Positions 26,701 through 36,615 of a DNA stretch of 64,000 bases are shown piece by piece. The stretch covers positions 1,479,001 through 1,543,000 of the forward strand of contig QVRM01002806.1 of NCBI GenBank assembly GCA_003439945.1, given 5' to 3'. The notes beneath the pieces are model-generated. The model saw only the letters and a program-made list of their open reading frames with translations, had not been told where the DNA came from and searched no databases. Each line of letters begins with the position of its first letter. Within the stretch, counting starts at the first letter, position 1. Origin of the DNA: Dermanyssus gallinae (lineage: Eukaryota > Arthropoda > Arachnida > Mesostigmata > Dermanyssidae). The position numbers and the translations under genes were made by a program.

Positions 26701-27827
26701 CTGTAGGTTCCATTTTTCGGCGGCGCTCCATGCAATAGTGGGCTCGGTATTGACGACTCCATGCAATTGTCGGAAAAATGGCTTTGAAACGTAGCGAGTA
26801 GAGCTGCTTGCATAGAGAGCTTTTAGGTGCGAAGCTACGATATTGTGCGATATTGAGTTTGGAATGAACTGCGCAGTTGAGTGTGCGCTTGGAGTGGGCT
26901 GCACGGCGGTTGAGTAACGACAAGCGAAGAGGGACACGCCAACGTTCAGCCTGAGGGAATGAGCATCGGGAAATAATCGCCAAGATACGTCCGAACAACA
27001 GTGATACATTTTTTGGGCACGAAAAGCTCGAGTACGGACGAGGACTCGTAGTACCCTTAGATTGCCGTAGTGCCAGATGGCGAATTAGAGAAAGCACATC
27101 AACGTAGGCGCAACGTCAAATGGTCGCAAAAACGGTGGGAAAAAAACGTAACACGTGACGGCAAGATCGAATCATCGCAACAACACGGAAATATGAAAGT
27201 TTACCTTGAATGTGCATGCAGCGCAGTAGCGCTACAGAATACGCGGCAGTAGAGGCTGCAGGAATACTTGATATTCTGTGCCTGGAAGCTCAAACATGCA
27301 TGCGTATGACAAAAATAGTTAGGTCGCACGGTCGCACTTTCCCTGCACCGTTCTTCCTTTATGAATCCGAGGTTAGCAAACCTGTTGAGAGGTTTTTTTT
27401 TTTTTTTTTTCTGGGAGGTTTCGGGAATGCATGATGCACATGCGCCACTAGCAGCCTGCGTGACTAGTGTGAGACTCGCAAACCCACTAAACCCGGATTC
27501 CTCCCCACCCCCCCAGGCTCGGTATTACTTTGGCATTACATCGAAGCCGTGGGAGAAGTTGAGAGGAGTAGATCTAGGCAACTACGCCGACTTACTGCGC
27601 AAACTCAACGAAGTAGCTATAGCGTAGGAGAGGCTCCTTAGATACTTGCTAAAATAATATTGGAACTCTTGTTCTAGCCACTGCAAACTAAACACATCGA
27701 TTCTTCAAAATGAACACAATGCACTGTTTTTCCTCGTAGAGATTCATCGAAATCTTCGCTTTAACGCTTATCTCCTGGAATCTCCATTCCTGGTCGAACG
27801 CTGCAACAGACAATATATATATATATA
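23743..27827. other. Unrecognised sequence
   Basis: An imperfect inverted repeat lies near 24801-24862 (TTGAGGTGA and TCTCAAC arms). Open frames at 25819-26160 (plus, 113 codons) and 26624-27097 (minus, 157 codons) have no motif I know. A T-run lies at 27392-27410. No gene is called. Confidence 0.4.
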
Positions 27828-27828
27828 T

Positions 27829-27985
27829 CTCGTGGCTTAGTAAAAAAGCCATTGCCTTGCATTCGGGAGGTCGTGGGTTCCCTAAAAGCGGTTCGAAAAC
27901 CTTTTGGTTTTCATGGTTTCCAACTTAGAGAAGGTGAATGCCAAAGTTAATCATATTCGGCCATGACAGAAAATTCACACAGTTA
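27829..27985 (+). mobile_element. tRNA-derived SINE, family 1, copy a
   Basis: The pol III box A (TGGCTTAGTAAAAAAG) begins at 27833. After ATTGCCTTGCATTCGGGAGG comes a damaged box B (GGGTTCCC). The body has CATGGTTTCCAACTTAGAGA and GAATGCC, and matches copy b at 59283-59445. The (TA)n tail element lies upstream, not downstream. It is a SINE rather than a working tRNA gene because it carries a non-tRNA body and the T-arm is broken. Confidence 0.82.
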
Positions 27986-28045
27986 CAAAACAAAAAATGA
28001 CTCACAAACAGACATGGTGCATTACCATCTCCCATTAGTGCTTGT

Positions 28046-28078
<33 letters not shown>

Positions 28079-29282
28079 TATTTATGTATATACATATATA
28101 TATATATAGATATTTATGTATATATATATATATATATATATATTACGTTAAAGTCAGACAAGAGATAATCCGAAAAGCCATGGTACAACAACGTAGCATT
28201 AGCAATGGTCAATAATACACAAATGCTCTGGCTACCCACGCTATTTACGGACAGCGGTAGCGCTCTTTAATTTTAAACATGCATTAATTTCAACTTACAG
28301 AATATGTATTATATGAGATAAAACTTGACGATATTTTCAGCAGGTAATTAGTATGCCACGCGCAAAGCTCTAGGCGTAACTTATTTACGTCGATGCATTT
28401 ACCAAGCCCCTGGCCCCTCGGCGTACTTGAGCCGTCATTTCCGTCTTTTACATTGACTGTTAAATAAACTAGCACATGCTTTTTAAATCCGATAATTACA
28501 AGGCCAATCACTTGTCTGCCATCTAGTACCTAAGCAAGAGAATATATTGATTGTGGAGGACCCACCCCCCCCCCCTGGGATTATCGCTAGGTCCACCGCC
28601 ATTGAAGTAAAACGTTGGTGGTGACGAAGTAGTACATATCCAAAACCCATACTTCGCAGGCGCTTGGCAAGCGCCAATTGTCCGGGAAAACGCAGCAATA
28701 TAAAGCTTGAATTCAATAATCGCAACAGTGCGACCAATCTTTTCTAAGATATCTTCAACGGGTCCCGGCTGCCACTACTGAACATTCCAATAAGCGATAA
28801 TTGGGAGGCGCTGAGGACGATCATGTTGTCTTCGCACAGTAGAATCCTTGCTTGTTTGGGTTAGGGAAGATCAGCAGAGAAACTCTTCCAATTGGCCGGC
28901 CGTGCGAGAGCCTTAAAGCTGGACAGTGGTGCTAGTATTATCCATTAACATCGAAACGCTAAGTCGTGAATGTCTCAGTTAAAAGGACAATATCGTAACC
29001 TGCGAGGCCGCTGTTTGGAAGGACCAGAAGCACTGTTTGTATGCTCTCACAGTTCCATTGTTCACATTCCGCCTAAGCCGGCGAAACTGTTGAGGTGACT
29101 TTCTGCTCGACTTTGGTGCTGCCTTTCCTCCTGGCCGGGATAACCTGTGGCTTCTCCTCTACCTTTTTCGGTGACGGTAGTCCCAAAGAAGCAGCCAGGT
29201 TGCCAGCTGCATTATGGACAACAGCACCTGCTGCTTCGTCAACGTATGTCGTGGTAGCTTTAATAATCATTAATTATTACGA
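27986..29282. other. Unrecognised sequence with TA array
   Basis: Compound (TA)n at 28049-28142 and a C-run at 28564-28576. Otherwise nothing is identified up to the short TA tract that borders the R2-like element. Confidence 0.45.
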
Positions 29283-29292
29283 TATATATATA
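29283..29292. repeat. (TA)5 at the 3' end of the R2-like element
   Basis: A short TA tract directly against the 3' terminus of the R2-like element. Together with the long TA array at 33517-33579 on the other side, it places the element within (TA)n. Confidence 0.8.
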
Positions 29293-29390
29293 GAAAATAT
29301 TGTGATGATTTATTAATCATTTACAATACGTTTGCACACTCGGCAGTGCTCGCCTTAATAAAAATGGTGGTAAAAAGGTGTCACGTGAAG

Positions 29391-31703
29391 TTAAGAGTCA
29401 GTTGTCCGTGTCCTTGCTTGATGGTAGCCCCCGCTCTTATGGACCCGGTGCGAGCGATATATCCTCAAGGTTCCTTGCAAAGTTAAAACGGTGAGATCCA
29501 TAAGATTCCTCTTCGTGACGCCGAGCCCCAAGAGCGTCCTCGCAGATTCGGAGTCCCATACACCACTCATAGAGATAGTGATGGATCCGAATCTGCGAGG
29601 TTTTTGCGGGTAGGGGAGCGCCGCTCTTAGGAACTCGACGTCATATTTGGCGATCTTGTCTTGCCGTGCTTTTGCCAGGTCCCGGTTCGGGCCGCAAACC
29701 TCGGCATCTAAAACCCAGACCTCGGTAGGTGTTGTTATTACGAGGTCGGGCTTTAGACCCGGTGCGCCCGGTCGACGGAATACTCGCTCACGAACCACCT
29801 CATGACCCCTTTCGCGGAGAAGACGCGCCACGCGATCAGAGACGTCGTCATGTCTCTTTATGGTTTGTTTGTGTGTTATATCGCACATCTGAGCGACATG
29901 AGCCAACGTCTCAGGCGCATGACACCCGTGCCTACAACGTTTGTTGTAGCCCGGGCGTCCCCTGGCCAATCTGGCACGCGTTGGTAGTGCGTTGATCCTG
30001 AGCTTTAGTAGGTTTAAATACTCCTTACCAGATAGGTAGGGCATACCCTTAATCCAGTAATGTACAAAGGGCGTTTCGTGTGCTTTTTTAAAATGTGCCC
30101 CATCGAACGTGTTGTGTAGTTGTTGAGACCAGTAATCGGTCTCTTGTGTAGCGGTCTCAATGGAGGTTCCCAAGCGCTCGCAAAGAAGTCTTGTTTTCGC
30201 AAGATCTTTTTTAAAGTGCTCGGTGGTTAGCATCCATTGGACCCCAAGGTGCGTGGAGTGTTGTAGTGCTGTCAGGCGGGAGAGGCGGATTCTGGGAATG
30301 AATGTTTGGAGGCAGGGGATGTCCAGACCGCCGTGTGCTGTGTGCGTGTACAGGTAGGCGTTCGGCACCGAGTTTTCGAGCTTAAGCCATTTCGACTTAA
30401 CAACCTTTCTGATCTCTTTATCTAGGTCACTAAGGAGTGCGTAAGATGGTCTGGGACCGGAGACCAGTTTATATAGGAGACGGGGAATGAGAAAGTCTTT
30501 CAAAAATATGAGTCTTTGGTGGGGTTTAAGGGGAGCTATCGTGAGTCTGTTGAGTAAGTTAAGGAGTATATCCTTGGTGGAGTCAACTCTGCCATTGCTG
30601 TCAAAGTCGACTCCAAGATATCTCCATCGATCGCTCATACCTTTAGCTGGCAATTGCCGATCTCCAACGTTAAATTCTGATACGGTATTGATAAAACATT
30701 TACCTTCCTTCCTATTAAATAGGTGGGAGATAGTAAAGCTTTTATTAGTATTAATTTCAAGGCCTCGGGATTTTAAAAGTGGGTCCGCAATATTAAGGAG
30801 CCGTTGGAGAGTGGATTTCGTGGAGGCTAGGAGGATGAGATCATCCGCAAAGGCTAAGCCCATAAGGCGGAAGTCATCAGTAAGTTGGTACCCGATATTA
30901 GTTTTGTCTAATTTTGAAAGAATGTCGTCGAGAACTAGATTAAATAAGAGGGGGGACAGAGGATCTCCCTGCCTAACACCCCTAGTTGGCCGAAATGTGC
31001 GACATTCTTGTCCAAATTCTATGAGAGTTTTAGATGAGAGGTACAAGCGTTCGATATAGTTAATGAATACCTCCGGGTATCCGCGAGTCCGGAGTGACCA
31101 CAGGACGGAGTCATGACTCACCATGTCGAACGCCTTACGGAGGTCGATTGAGGCGAGTCTGAGCTCACGTCCTGCAGACTTGGCATCGTTAAGGATACCA
31201 TCCAGAACCGCAAGATTCTCGAAGGTACCATTATAGGGGAGAAACGCTCGCTGGATTGGGAGAAGCTTAATAGAGTTCTGGAGGCGTCTAGAGAGAATTT
31301 TGTTAAGCGTTCGTTGTAAGTATGAACTAATAGATAGGGATCGCAGATCGCTTGGGGATGTGGCATTGTTAATTTTAGGGATGAACGCTAAGCGAGCAGT
31401 TTCATAGGCTGAGGCAATATCGCTAATTAATAGTATGTTAAGAATACAACAGACTACTTCTAACGGGAGTTTACGGAGGGACGAAAGACAAATCCCGTCC
31501 AAGCCTAGTGCTTTAGAAGGTCCGCAGAGAGCTACGTGGGTTTCCTTTAGAGAGATAGGGAGGGAAACCTCAAAGAGATCAGAGTTGGGAGTGTATACGG
31601 GGCAAGGGAGTGGTTCAGGAGGTGGTTGTGTCATCGTGTTGGCCCAGTGTTCTACAACTTCGGTGGCCTGCATGTTGTGTATGGTGTGTTTGCCGTCCAG
31701 CAC
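29391..31703 (-). CDS. R2-type reverse transcriptase and endonuclease (main part of ORF)
   Basis: 770 codons, uninterrupted. The upstream part of the same protein continues in frame to about 32290, so 31703 is only a conventional start. Positions in this segment: an RT-0-type motif KALGLDG (64-70); SIDLRKAFD with the first catalytic Asp (187); RGVRQGDPLSPLLF (241-254); FADD with the catalytic pair (285-288); a thumb with WRYLGVDF (360-367); a zinc knuckle C590-C594-H602-C607; and a PD-(D/E)xK endonuclease, KPDL (651-654), Asp 666 and KIAKY (683-687). The motif set and order are those of R2 target-primed retrotransposition proteins: the endonuclease nicks DNA and the RT copies the RNA from the nick. 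All catalytic residues I can check are present. Probably young and close to functional. Confidence 0.93.
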   Translation of the reverse strand: MLDGKHTIHNMQATEVVEHWANTMTQPPPEPLPCPVYTPNSDLFEVSLPISLKETHVALCGPSKALGLDGICLSSLRKLPLEVVCCILNILLISDIASAYETARLAFIPKINNATSPSDLRSLSISSYLQRTLNKILSRRLQNSIKLLPIQRAFLPYNGTFENLAVLDGILNDAKSAGRELRLASIDLRKAFDMVSHDSVLWSLRTRGYPEVFINYIERLYLSSKTLIEFGQECRTFRPTRGVRQGDPLSPLLFNLVLDDILSKLDKTNIGYQLTDDFRLMGLAFADDLILLASTKSTLQRLLNIADPLLKSRGLEINTNKSFTISHLFNRKEGKCFINTVSEFNVGDRQLPAKGMSDRWRYLGVDFDSNGRVDSTKDILLNLLNRLTIAPLKPHQRLIFLKDFLIPRLLYKLVSGPRPSYALLSDLDKEIRKVVKSKWLKLENSVPNAYLYTHTAHGGLDIPCLQTFIPRIRLSRLTALQHSTHLGVQWMLTTEHFKKDLAKTRLLCERLGTSIETATQETDYWSQQLHNTFDGAHFKKAHETPFVHYWIKGMPYLSGKEYLNLLKLRINALPTRARLARGRPGYNKRCRHGCHAPETLAHVAQMCDITHKQTIKRHDDVSDRVARLLRERGHEVVRERVFRRPGAPGLKPDLVITTPTEVWVLDAEVCGPNRDLAKARQDKIAKYDVEFLRAALPYPQKPRRFGSITISMSGVWDSESARTLLGLGVTKRNLMDLTVLTLQGTLRIYRSHRVHKSGGYHQARTRTTDS

Positions 31704-32290
31704 CTCATGAGCGCATTTGGATCGGTTTTGGCTAAAAAGTTTTTGAGTGGTTGCGTAGTCTTGACGTCGCTGTTGCCTTTTAGATACTCGCGCTTCAGTG
31801 GAAGGTGTTTCTCTAAAGGCACGACGTCGGACAGTGTGTGTAAAATGTTTGTTCAGAAATTCGTTTAAGGCGATAGTGTGGTCCTCACCTGAGCAAATTA
31901 TATTTGACAGATGAGTAAGGTCTGTTGAAATTATGTTGCGTTTGGGAAATGTGTTTATGAGGGCTTGTATTTTAGATATAATAATATCTTTTTGGGATGG
32001 ATTATAGGGGCCATCTGATTCAGAGTATCGAGGCCGACTACGCTCAGGAAGCTCAGATCCGTCAAGGTTGGAATCCAGGAGAGACCTCTTTTTAAGGAGG
32101 TCCTCTACCAGATCCTTATGCGCCTGAGAATTACGTTGGCCTCTAATCGCCCCAGGTGTGCGTGAGTTAAAATTAGTAGCTAAAAGGTGGTCAATTTCTC
32201 TAGGAGTTTCGTTATTATTATCTAATATAAAATCTGCTTCTAATGTTGCTAAAAGTTCACGGTCTTGTGGGTTCCATCTGGCCTTCTTAG
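31704..32290 (-). CDS. R2-like ORF, Myb-like domain and linker
   Basis: This stretch is fully open in the same frame as the reverse transcriptase part. It begins just after the C9 run where the zinc-finger frame breaks. It starts KKARWNPQDRELLATLEADF and, about 40 residues on, has RTPGAIRGQRNS. This is the W.....LL..E....RT..AIKGQR pattern of the Myb-like DNA-binding domain that R2 proteins carry between zinc fingers and RT. The remainder is a polar linker leading into the RT. Zinc finger and Myb-like domains recognise the target in known R2 elements, so this part is the first place to look for the basis of (TA)n preference. Confidence 0.85.
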
Positions 32291-32658
32291 AGGGGGGGGG
32301 CTAAAATGTTCTCATTATATTCGTCCGGATGGGCACGACGACGGTATAAATTAAGACCTGATTTAGAATTAAAGACCTTTAAGCAAGTACTAGATGGACA
32401 TTTACAATTTGGCTGGGAGACGCGTGAAGTACTATGGGGGTTAAAATTATTATTAGAAGCAGCAGTGTCATTTTGTGAGGAACTTAAAATCAAATTATTA
32501 GTCTGTGATCGGTTAGGAGTTTGGGAGGTGGCACGAACTTCTCGTTGATTGTGAGTCAATCTAATGTGGCTCGCGAGGCCCGCGCCAGATTTGCATACTC
32601 GCCCGCAAGTCTGGCAGCTGAGTCTTCCGGCGGTGTTGCTGCCGTCACGTGATGCCAT
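32287..32658 (-). CDS. R2-like ORF, N-terminal zinc-finger part (frameshifted)
   Basis: 123 codons from ATG at 32658. Finger 1 is complete C2H2: Cys15, Cys18, His31, His36. Finger 2 has Cys87, Cys92 and His110, but Tyr105 stands where the third ligand His is expected (LNLYRRRAHP; the family has H before RRRAHP). A single C-to-T change on the coding strand (CAC to TAC) would explain it. The frame then hits a stop right after a C9 run (plus-strand G at 32292-32300). With eight C the frame joins the Myb-like domain and the total is about 1088 residues, normal for R2. The frame is open, without an ATG, for 37 codons upstream of 32658. The break may be a homopolymer sequencing error or a real 1-nt indel. 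Confidence 0.88.
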   Translation of the reverse strand: MASRDGSNTAGRLSCQTCGRVCKSGAGLASHIRLTHNQREVRATSQTPNRSQTNNLILSSSQNDTAASNNNFNPHSTSRVSQPNCKCPSSTCLKVFNSKSGLNLYRRRAHPDEYNENILAPPL

Positions 32659-33514
32659 CGTTGTCTTGGTCCACCAGCGGTGGTAAGATTTCTTTAAAAG
32701 TTTTGTACGCGAACGATGGCGCGATTTTACGCAGATGTTGTTGTTAAAATCGCTAAAATGAAGCGGTCTTTAGACCATCATTCTGTTTGTCTCTACCCAG
32801 GGAGCACTATGTCATATTTCGTCACGTACTGTATTTATGCAAAATAGCGTCAAAAGTAGAAGTTAAAAATTGCACATTAATATGTACAATAGTAGTGTCG
32901 GTTTAAGATATATATTTGTGGTAATTAGATGGAAGGCTAGCATCAGACAGATTAATTGCTGTCTCTTCGATTCAGTGGAATTTAAGCATCTATTACAAAT
33001 ATATAGTAGGTATGTAGGTAGTCAATTAAAATATATAGTGGTTTAAAAACACGATATGGCTGCCCAATATATCGTTGCTTATTGTATTCTCTACGCAGTG
33101 TTCGATTTTAGAGTTCAAAACAAAGCGTATCGATACACCACTATATGTATGCACTGTCTGGGTTTTGTAGCCAGTGTATACACTTTACCTATATAGAAGT
33201 TAAAATTAGTGAAATATAATTAGGGCAGCTATATTTCACTAAAACAACTATATAGGTAGACTCACCTTACCTAAATCTAAAAACCGGCACAATCACTTCC
33301 ACTTAAAAACGCTAAAATGCACTTCAGACAGGCCGTTGCAATGGTGAACGCACTGCTAACCTATCTAACACAGTGACGCGACGAATTATAACAATTTTGC
33401 ATCTTTTAAATGCAAAATGGAACTGTTTGACGGTGTTGGATCTCACAGTTCGGTCACACTGGTGGCCACGATGGTCTGTGGCAAAACTCCCGTTAAAAAG
33501 CCAGATATAACTTG

Positions 33515-33516
<2 letters not shown>
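32659..33516 (-). other. Probable 5' UTR of the R2-like element
   Basis: No coding sequence. It contains an imperfect hairpin at 33187-33258 (arms ACCTATATAG and AGTGAAATATA with their complements) and a 9-bp stem at 33394-33418 (ATTTTGCAT and ATGCAAAAT). R2 elements often start with an HDV-like self-cleaving ribozyme. I could not fit one here by eye. Confidence 0.6.

Positions 33517-33579
<63 letters not shown>
33517..33579. repeat. (TA)n array at the 5' side of the R2-like element
   Basis: About 31 TA units. The 5' end of the minus-strand R2-like element appears to begin at its left edge. Confidence 0.95.
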
Positions 33580-33582
<3 letters not shown>

Positions 33583-33609
33583 TAATAATACGGTATAATA
33601 ATAAGCAAG

Positions 33610-34835
33610 ATTATAAAATTATTGGGCGAATACGAGCGTGTACTATCCCAGCAGATAGATGCTCCATTCTCTCTTACGAAAGTTCAAAGTGCAATCGAAA
33701 AGTTGAAATATAAGAAGGCCTTCGGACCCGACTTCGTCTGGAATGAACATACCTGTATAAAGCCGGCGGTCCTCCTAACGCTCCCTTTGAGCGGCACTCT
33801 TAACAAGTGCTTGGAAAGAGGTGAAATCCCAGCAGCCTGGTCGGAATGCTTGCTAAAGGTCATCCTCAAAGGCAAAGGTGACCCGCTCTGTCCATCCTTT
33901 TGACGAAGAATTGCAAAGAAAAGCTGCATCTATAAGATTTTATCATGCCTACTGGCACACCGGCTTAGCTTCTGTCTCAAGGCACGAGGAATTATCCCTC
34001 AGGAACAGCTTGGACATCGCCAGACATGGACTTCGCACTCGGCCACCGTCAAGGACTAAGCACTGTACGCTGTAGTTGTAGACTACAAGGCGGCATTTGA
34101 CACTGCCCCTAGGAATACTGCCATGGAAAAGCTCGCCGCCGCGGGCGTGAGCTTACGGGTTTTTCGAATACTGGTAGCTATCCTAAACGCAAACTCGGTC
34201 ACCCTAGATGACGACAGGGGGATACCGGCTTTTCCTGCACATCACCGGTTATCATCAGGGTGATATCTCAGCCCGCTCTTATTCTCAGTCTTATTTAGTG
34301 ATCTACCGGGTCTTATTACGGTCTACTACTACTGTTGGCATAACTCTTTATGCCAATAAGCTTGCGGTATATAGTAGTGTTCATGGATTTAAAAATATCT
34401 CTGAGGATGCTGAAGACATACAGCGAGCACAATGGTTTAACGACTAACGTAGCTAAGACAAAGGCTATGAAGTTCAGATCCGGGGGACCCCTAAAAAGAA
34501 GTGATAGGCTACGCTTGGGTGGTGCTTCTGCAGAATTTCTCTCGGAGTTTGCTTAACTGGGTGTTAAGCTAACGCCAAGCGGCACATCTTTTTCAGCCCA
34601 CGTATCTCAGCGATTTAATAGTCGCATCGTTGCCATGGCCTCAATCCCGGCTCCACAGAAGCCGTCGGTAAAGACAGCTCTAATACTGTTCAACTAAGAG
34701 TGGCCTCGGTGGCATCATAAGGTATCACATTAATCTGGGAACACCTATCTACGCTCCTTAAGGGAGTGTTAGGCCTCTCTAGAGACGCACAAAACAGGCT
34801 AATTTATAGTCTGTCGAGATCGAAAATCTGTCAAA
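33610..34835 (+). pseudogene. Decayed LINE reverse transcriptase (copy B)
   Basis: Broken plus-strand frames carry RT in order. 33622-33900 has the RT-0/1 region (SAIEKLKYKKAFGPD, then CLERGEIPAAWSE). About 34077-34200 has the first catalytic motif (VVVDYKAAFDTA). 34349-34360 is the active-site box changed from YADD to YANK. A thumb-like tail runs to about 34835. The DNA of 34240-34830 matches copy A (4480-3920, opposite strand), where YADD is still present. Frameshifts occur near 33900, 34205 and 34440. The endonuclease and ORF1 are missing. Best placed as a Jockey/I/CR1-type LINE of unresolved clade, with both key aspartates of the active site lost. Confidence 0.85.
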
Positions 34836-36489
34836 GTCTGTCAAAATAAATTGAAACGAATGCCGCTTCCTCGGTACGGATTGCATGGATTTTACTTATA
34901 TCAATGACTTGGTCAGGCCAACTTCTCTGCACAGTGATCGTTGAGCATGCAGATGCAACATTGAATCTTACTAGTCTTAACCGTGCGGTCTTTTTGCACA
35001 CCTATAAAATCGGAAACTACATGTGCATTTTCCGACCGGGAGGTCTAGCAGATTAATACGGATTGCTCAGAATACCTCCAGACATTGTACTGTCTCTCTT
35101 AGCAACTGTCGTGGCCGTCACGGTAACTTTTCGTAACTGTTTCTGTGTCGCGGTGTTTCTGCAGTGCTACATAATAGCTCAGAGGGTGAACCCAGAGGAC
35201 TTGGGGTGTCCAGTGGGCTTCTAATTACATGGTATAGACTATGAAACGTTTTTTTTTCGTTTTTAAAACTGCACTGTTTTTGAAACGCTTTAGAAACGCG
35301 TCTCTAGGGATTCTCTTTTATTCCTTCAAAAGCCAGGCAATAAGGCTGGAGAAAGCATTGTGACGATATCTGTCATGCTGTCTATTTCTGCACTCTCTTC
35401 TCACGACAAAGTTGTCAAACGAACACACAGAAACATATTACTAGATATAATATTAATCCAAGCTAGTCTAAGCAAATGTTCTATTTTTCACGTTTTCCAT
35501 GCCTACTTTTTTTACTGCTGAAACCTCATAGCATTACTCTGAGGGATAACGGGAATCTAGACGGACATGCGCCACCCTAGCCATGGTGAGTCTGGAATCC
35601 ATGGAAGTGGTGTTGCACCAACTCCTACATTCTACTCCAATCTGACATCATCCGGCGTCTCATGTCTGCCTTGGTGCAGCTCAGACGCGTCAGCCAGACC
35701 GTTAACGCCTTCCACAGCTCCGCCACCTGGGGATGCGTCGAGAGTCATCGCCTGAAGCGTCCCTGGCTGTACCTGCCTAATCCCAAGGCCGGTTCGCCTT
35801 TGCTGCCTATTTCCCCTTATTTCCCTGTCACCTGCCCTTTCATGCCTACTAAAGTAATCCAAACCCATTCAATGTCGACTTGTGTACGCTAACATTTTTT
35901 ATCGGTTTCGGTAATCCCCACTCAGCGAGGTCTGAGTACGTTTTCCAGTTCAATTTGCCAACATGTCTTCTATACAGTATCTTGACTGGTGAGCCATAAA
36001 CTCTAATTATGTGCTTTCGACTGGCTTTTTGTCGAGCGTCTTAAGTTTTTATCACATCGTGCCTATTATTTAAAAATAATTTAAACGATAGCTTTTCTTC
36101 CTTTTCTGAACATATATATATATAATTTTCAAAGCGCCTTTATGAGACGAACCACTATTGTAAGTGTCACTGTGTGATATAAACGTAAAAATGTTTTCTA
36201 ACATAATATGAAAAGGCTTTATTGTCACATAAATGCATGTGTGTATGCATAATCAACTAGAAGTGCGGTTCATGTTGTGGCAAGCAACAACCGCTTATTG
36301 CAAGCGTGCAACAACAAAATAGATTGAGAATAATGGGGCTGAATCACTTGGCGACCTGTCACGCAATCTGGCTGTTGATAAGCACGGAGGGTGCCCAATC
36401 TTTAGGTTAATCAAATATTCTTGTTTTGGGTGTGGAAAAACTATGTTATTAAGTTCGTACGTCTATGTGGGCATGAAACGAAAAAAAAA
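34836..36489. other. Unrecognised sequence
   Basis: No gene recognised. A short TA tract lies at 36112-36123. The frames at 35567-35892 are open on both strands but show no known motif. Confidence 0.4.
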
Positions 36490-36615
36490 CAATGATGTCT
36501 CCAATGCCTGCACCTTTATTTTTTAAAAATATACTAATCAGATTCGGAACAAATGATATGCCTGCAAATTATCTATTTGGCCCATTCCAGCACGCATTTG
36601 TGCATTGGTATTGTA
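36490..36615. repeat. Direct repeat, unit 1 (126 bp)
   Basis: Matches 38379-38504 at 125 of 126 positions by eye (T versus G in AAATTAT/AAATGAT). The unit starts CAATGATGTCTCCAATGCCT and ends TGGTATTGTA. One frame is open through the whole unit. Confidence 0.92.

Larger units (their letters stand above)
29293..33516 (-). mobile_element. R2-clade non-LTR retrotransposon, nearly complete
   Basis: About 4.2 kb on the minus strand. The 5' UTR (about 33516-32659) is followed by one long reading frame (32658-29391, one frame break) and a short 3' UTR of about 98 bases ending at 29293. The protein has the R2 order: N-terminal zinc fingers, Myb-like domain, reverse transcriptase, CCHC knuckle, restriction-like endonuclease. 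No poly-A tail is present, as is usual for R2. The 3' boundary is supported by an independent 62-bp copy of the terminus at 61977-62038. The 5' boundary is inferred from the start of the (TA)n array. R2 elements normally sit in 28S rDNA; no 28S sequence flanks this one. Confidence 0.9.

Noticed and set aside
26624..27097. 157-codon open frame on the minus strand
   Set aside because: No recognisable domain, membrane segment or relative, and overlapping frames are equally open.
30160..31059. Plus-strand open frames of up to 190 codons
   Set aside because: They are antisense shadows of the R2-like reverse transcriptase.
33100..33516. HDV-like ribozyme at the 5' end of the R2-like element
   Set aside because: Expected for R2, but I could not fit the nested double pseudoknot by eye. 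Needs a structural search.
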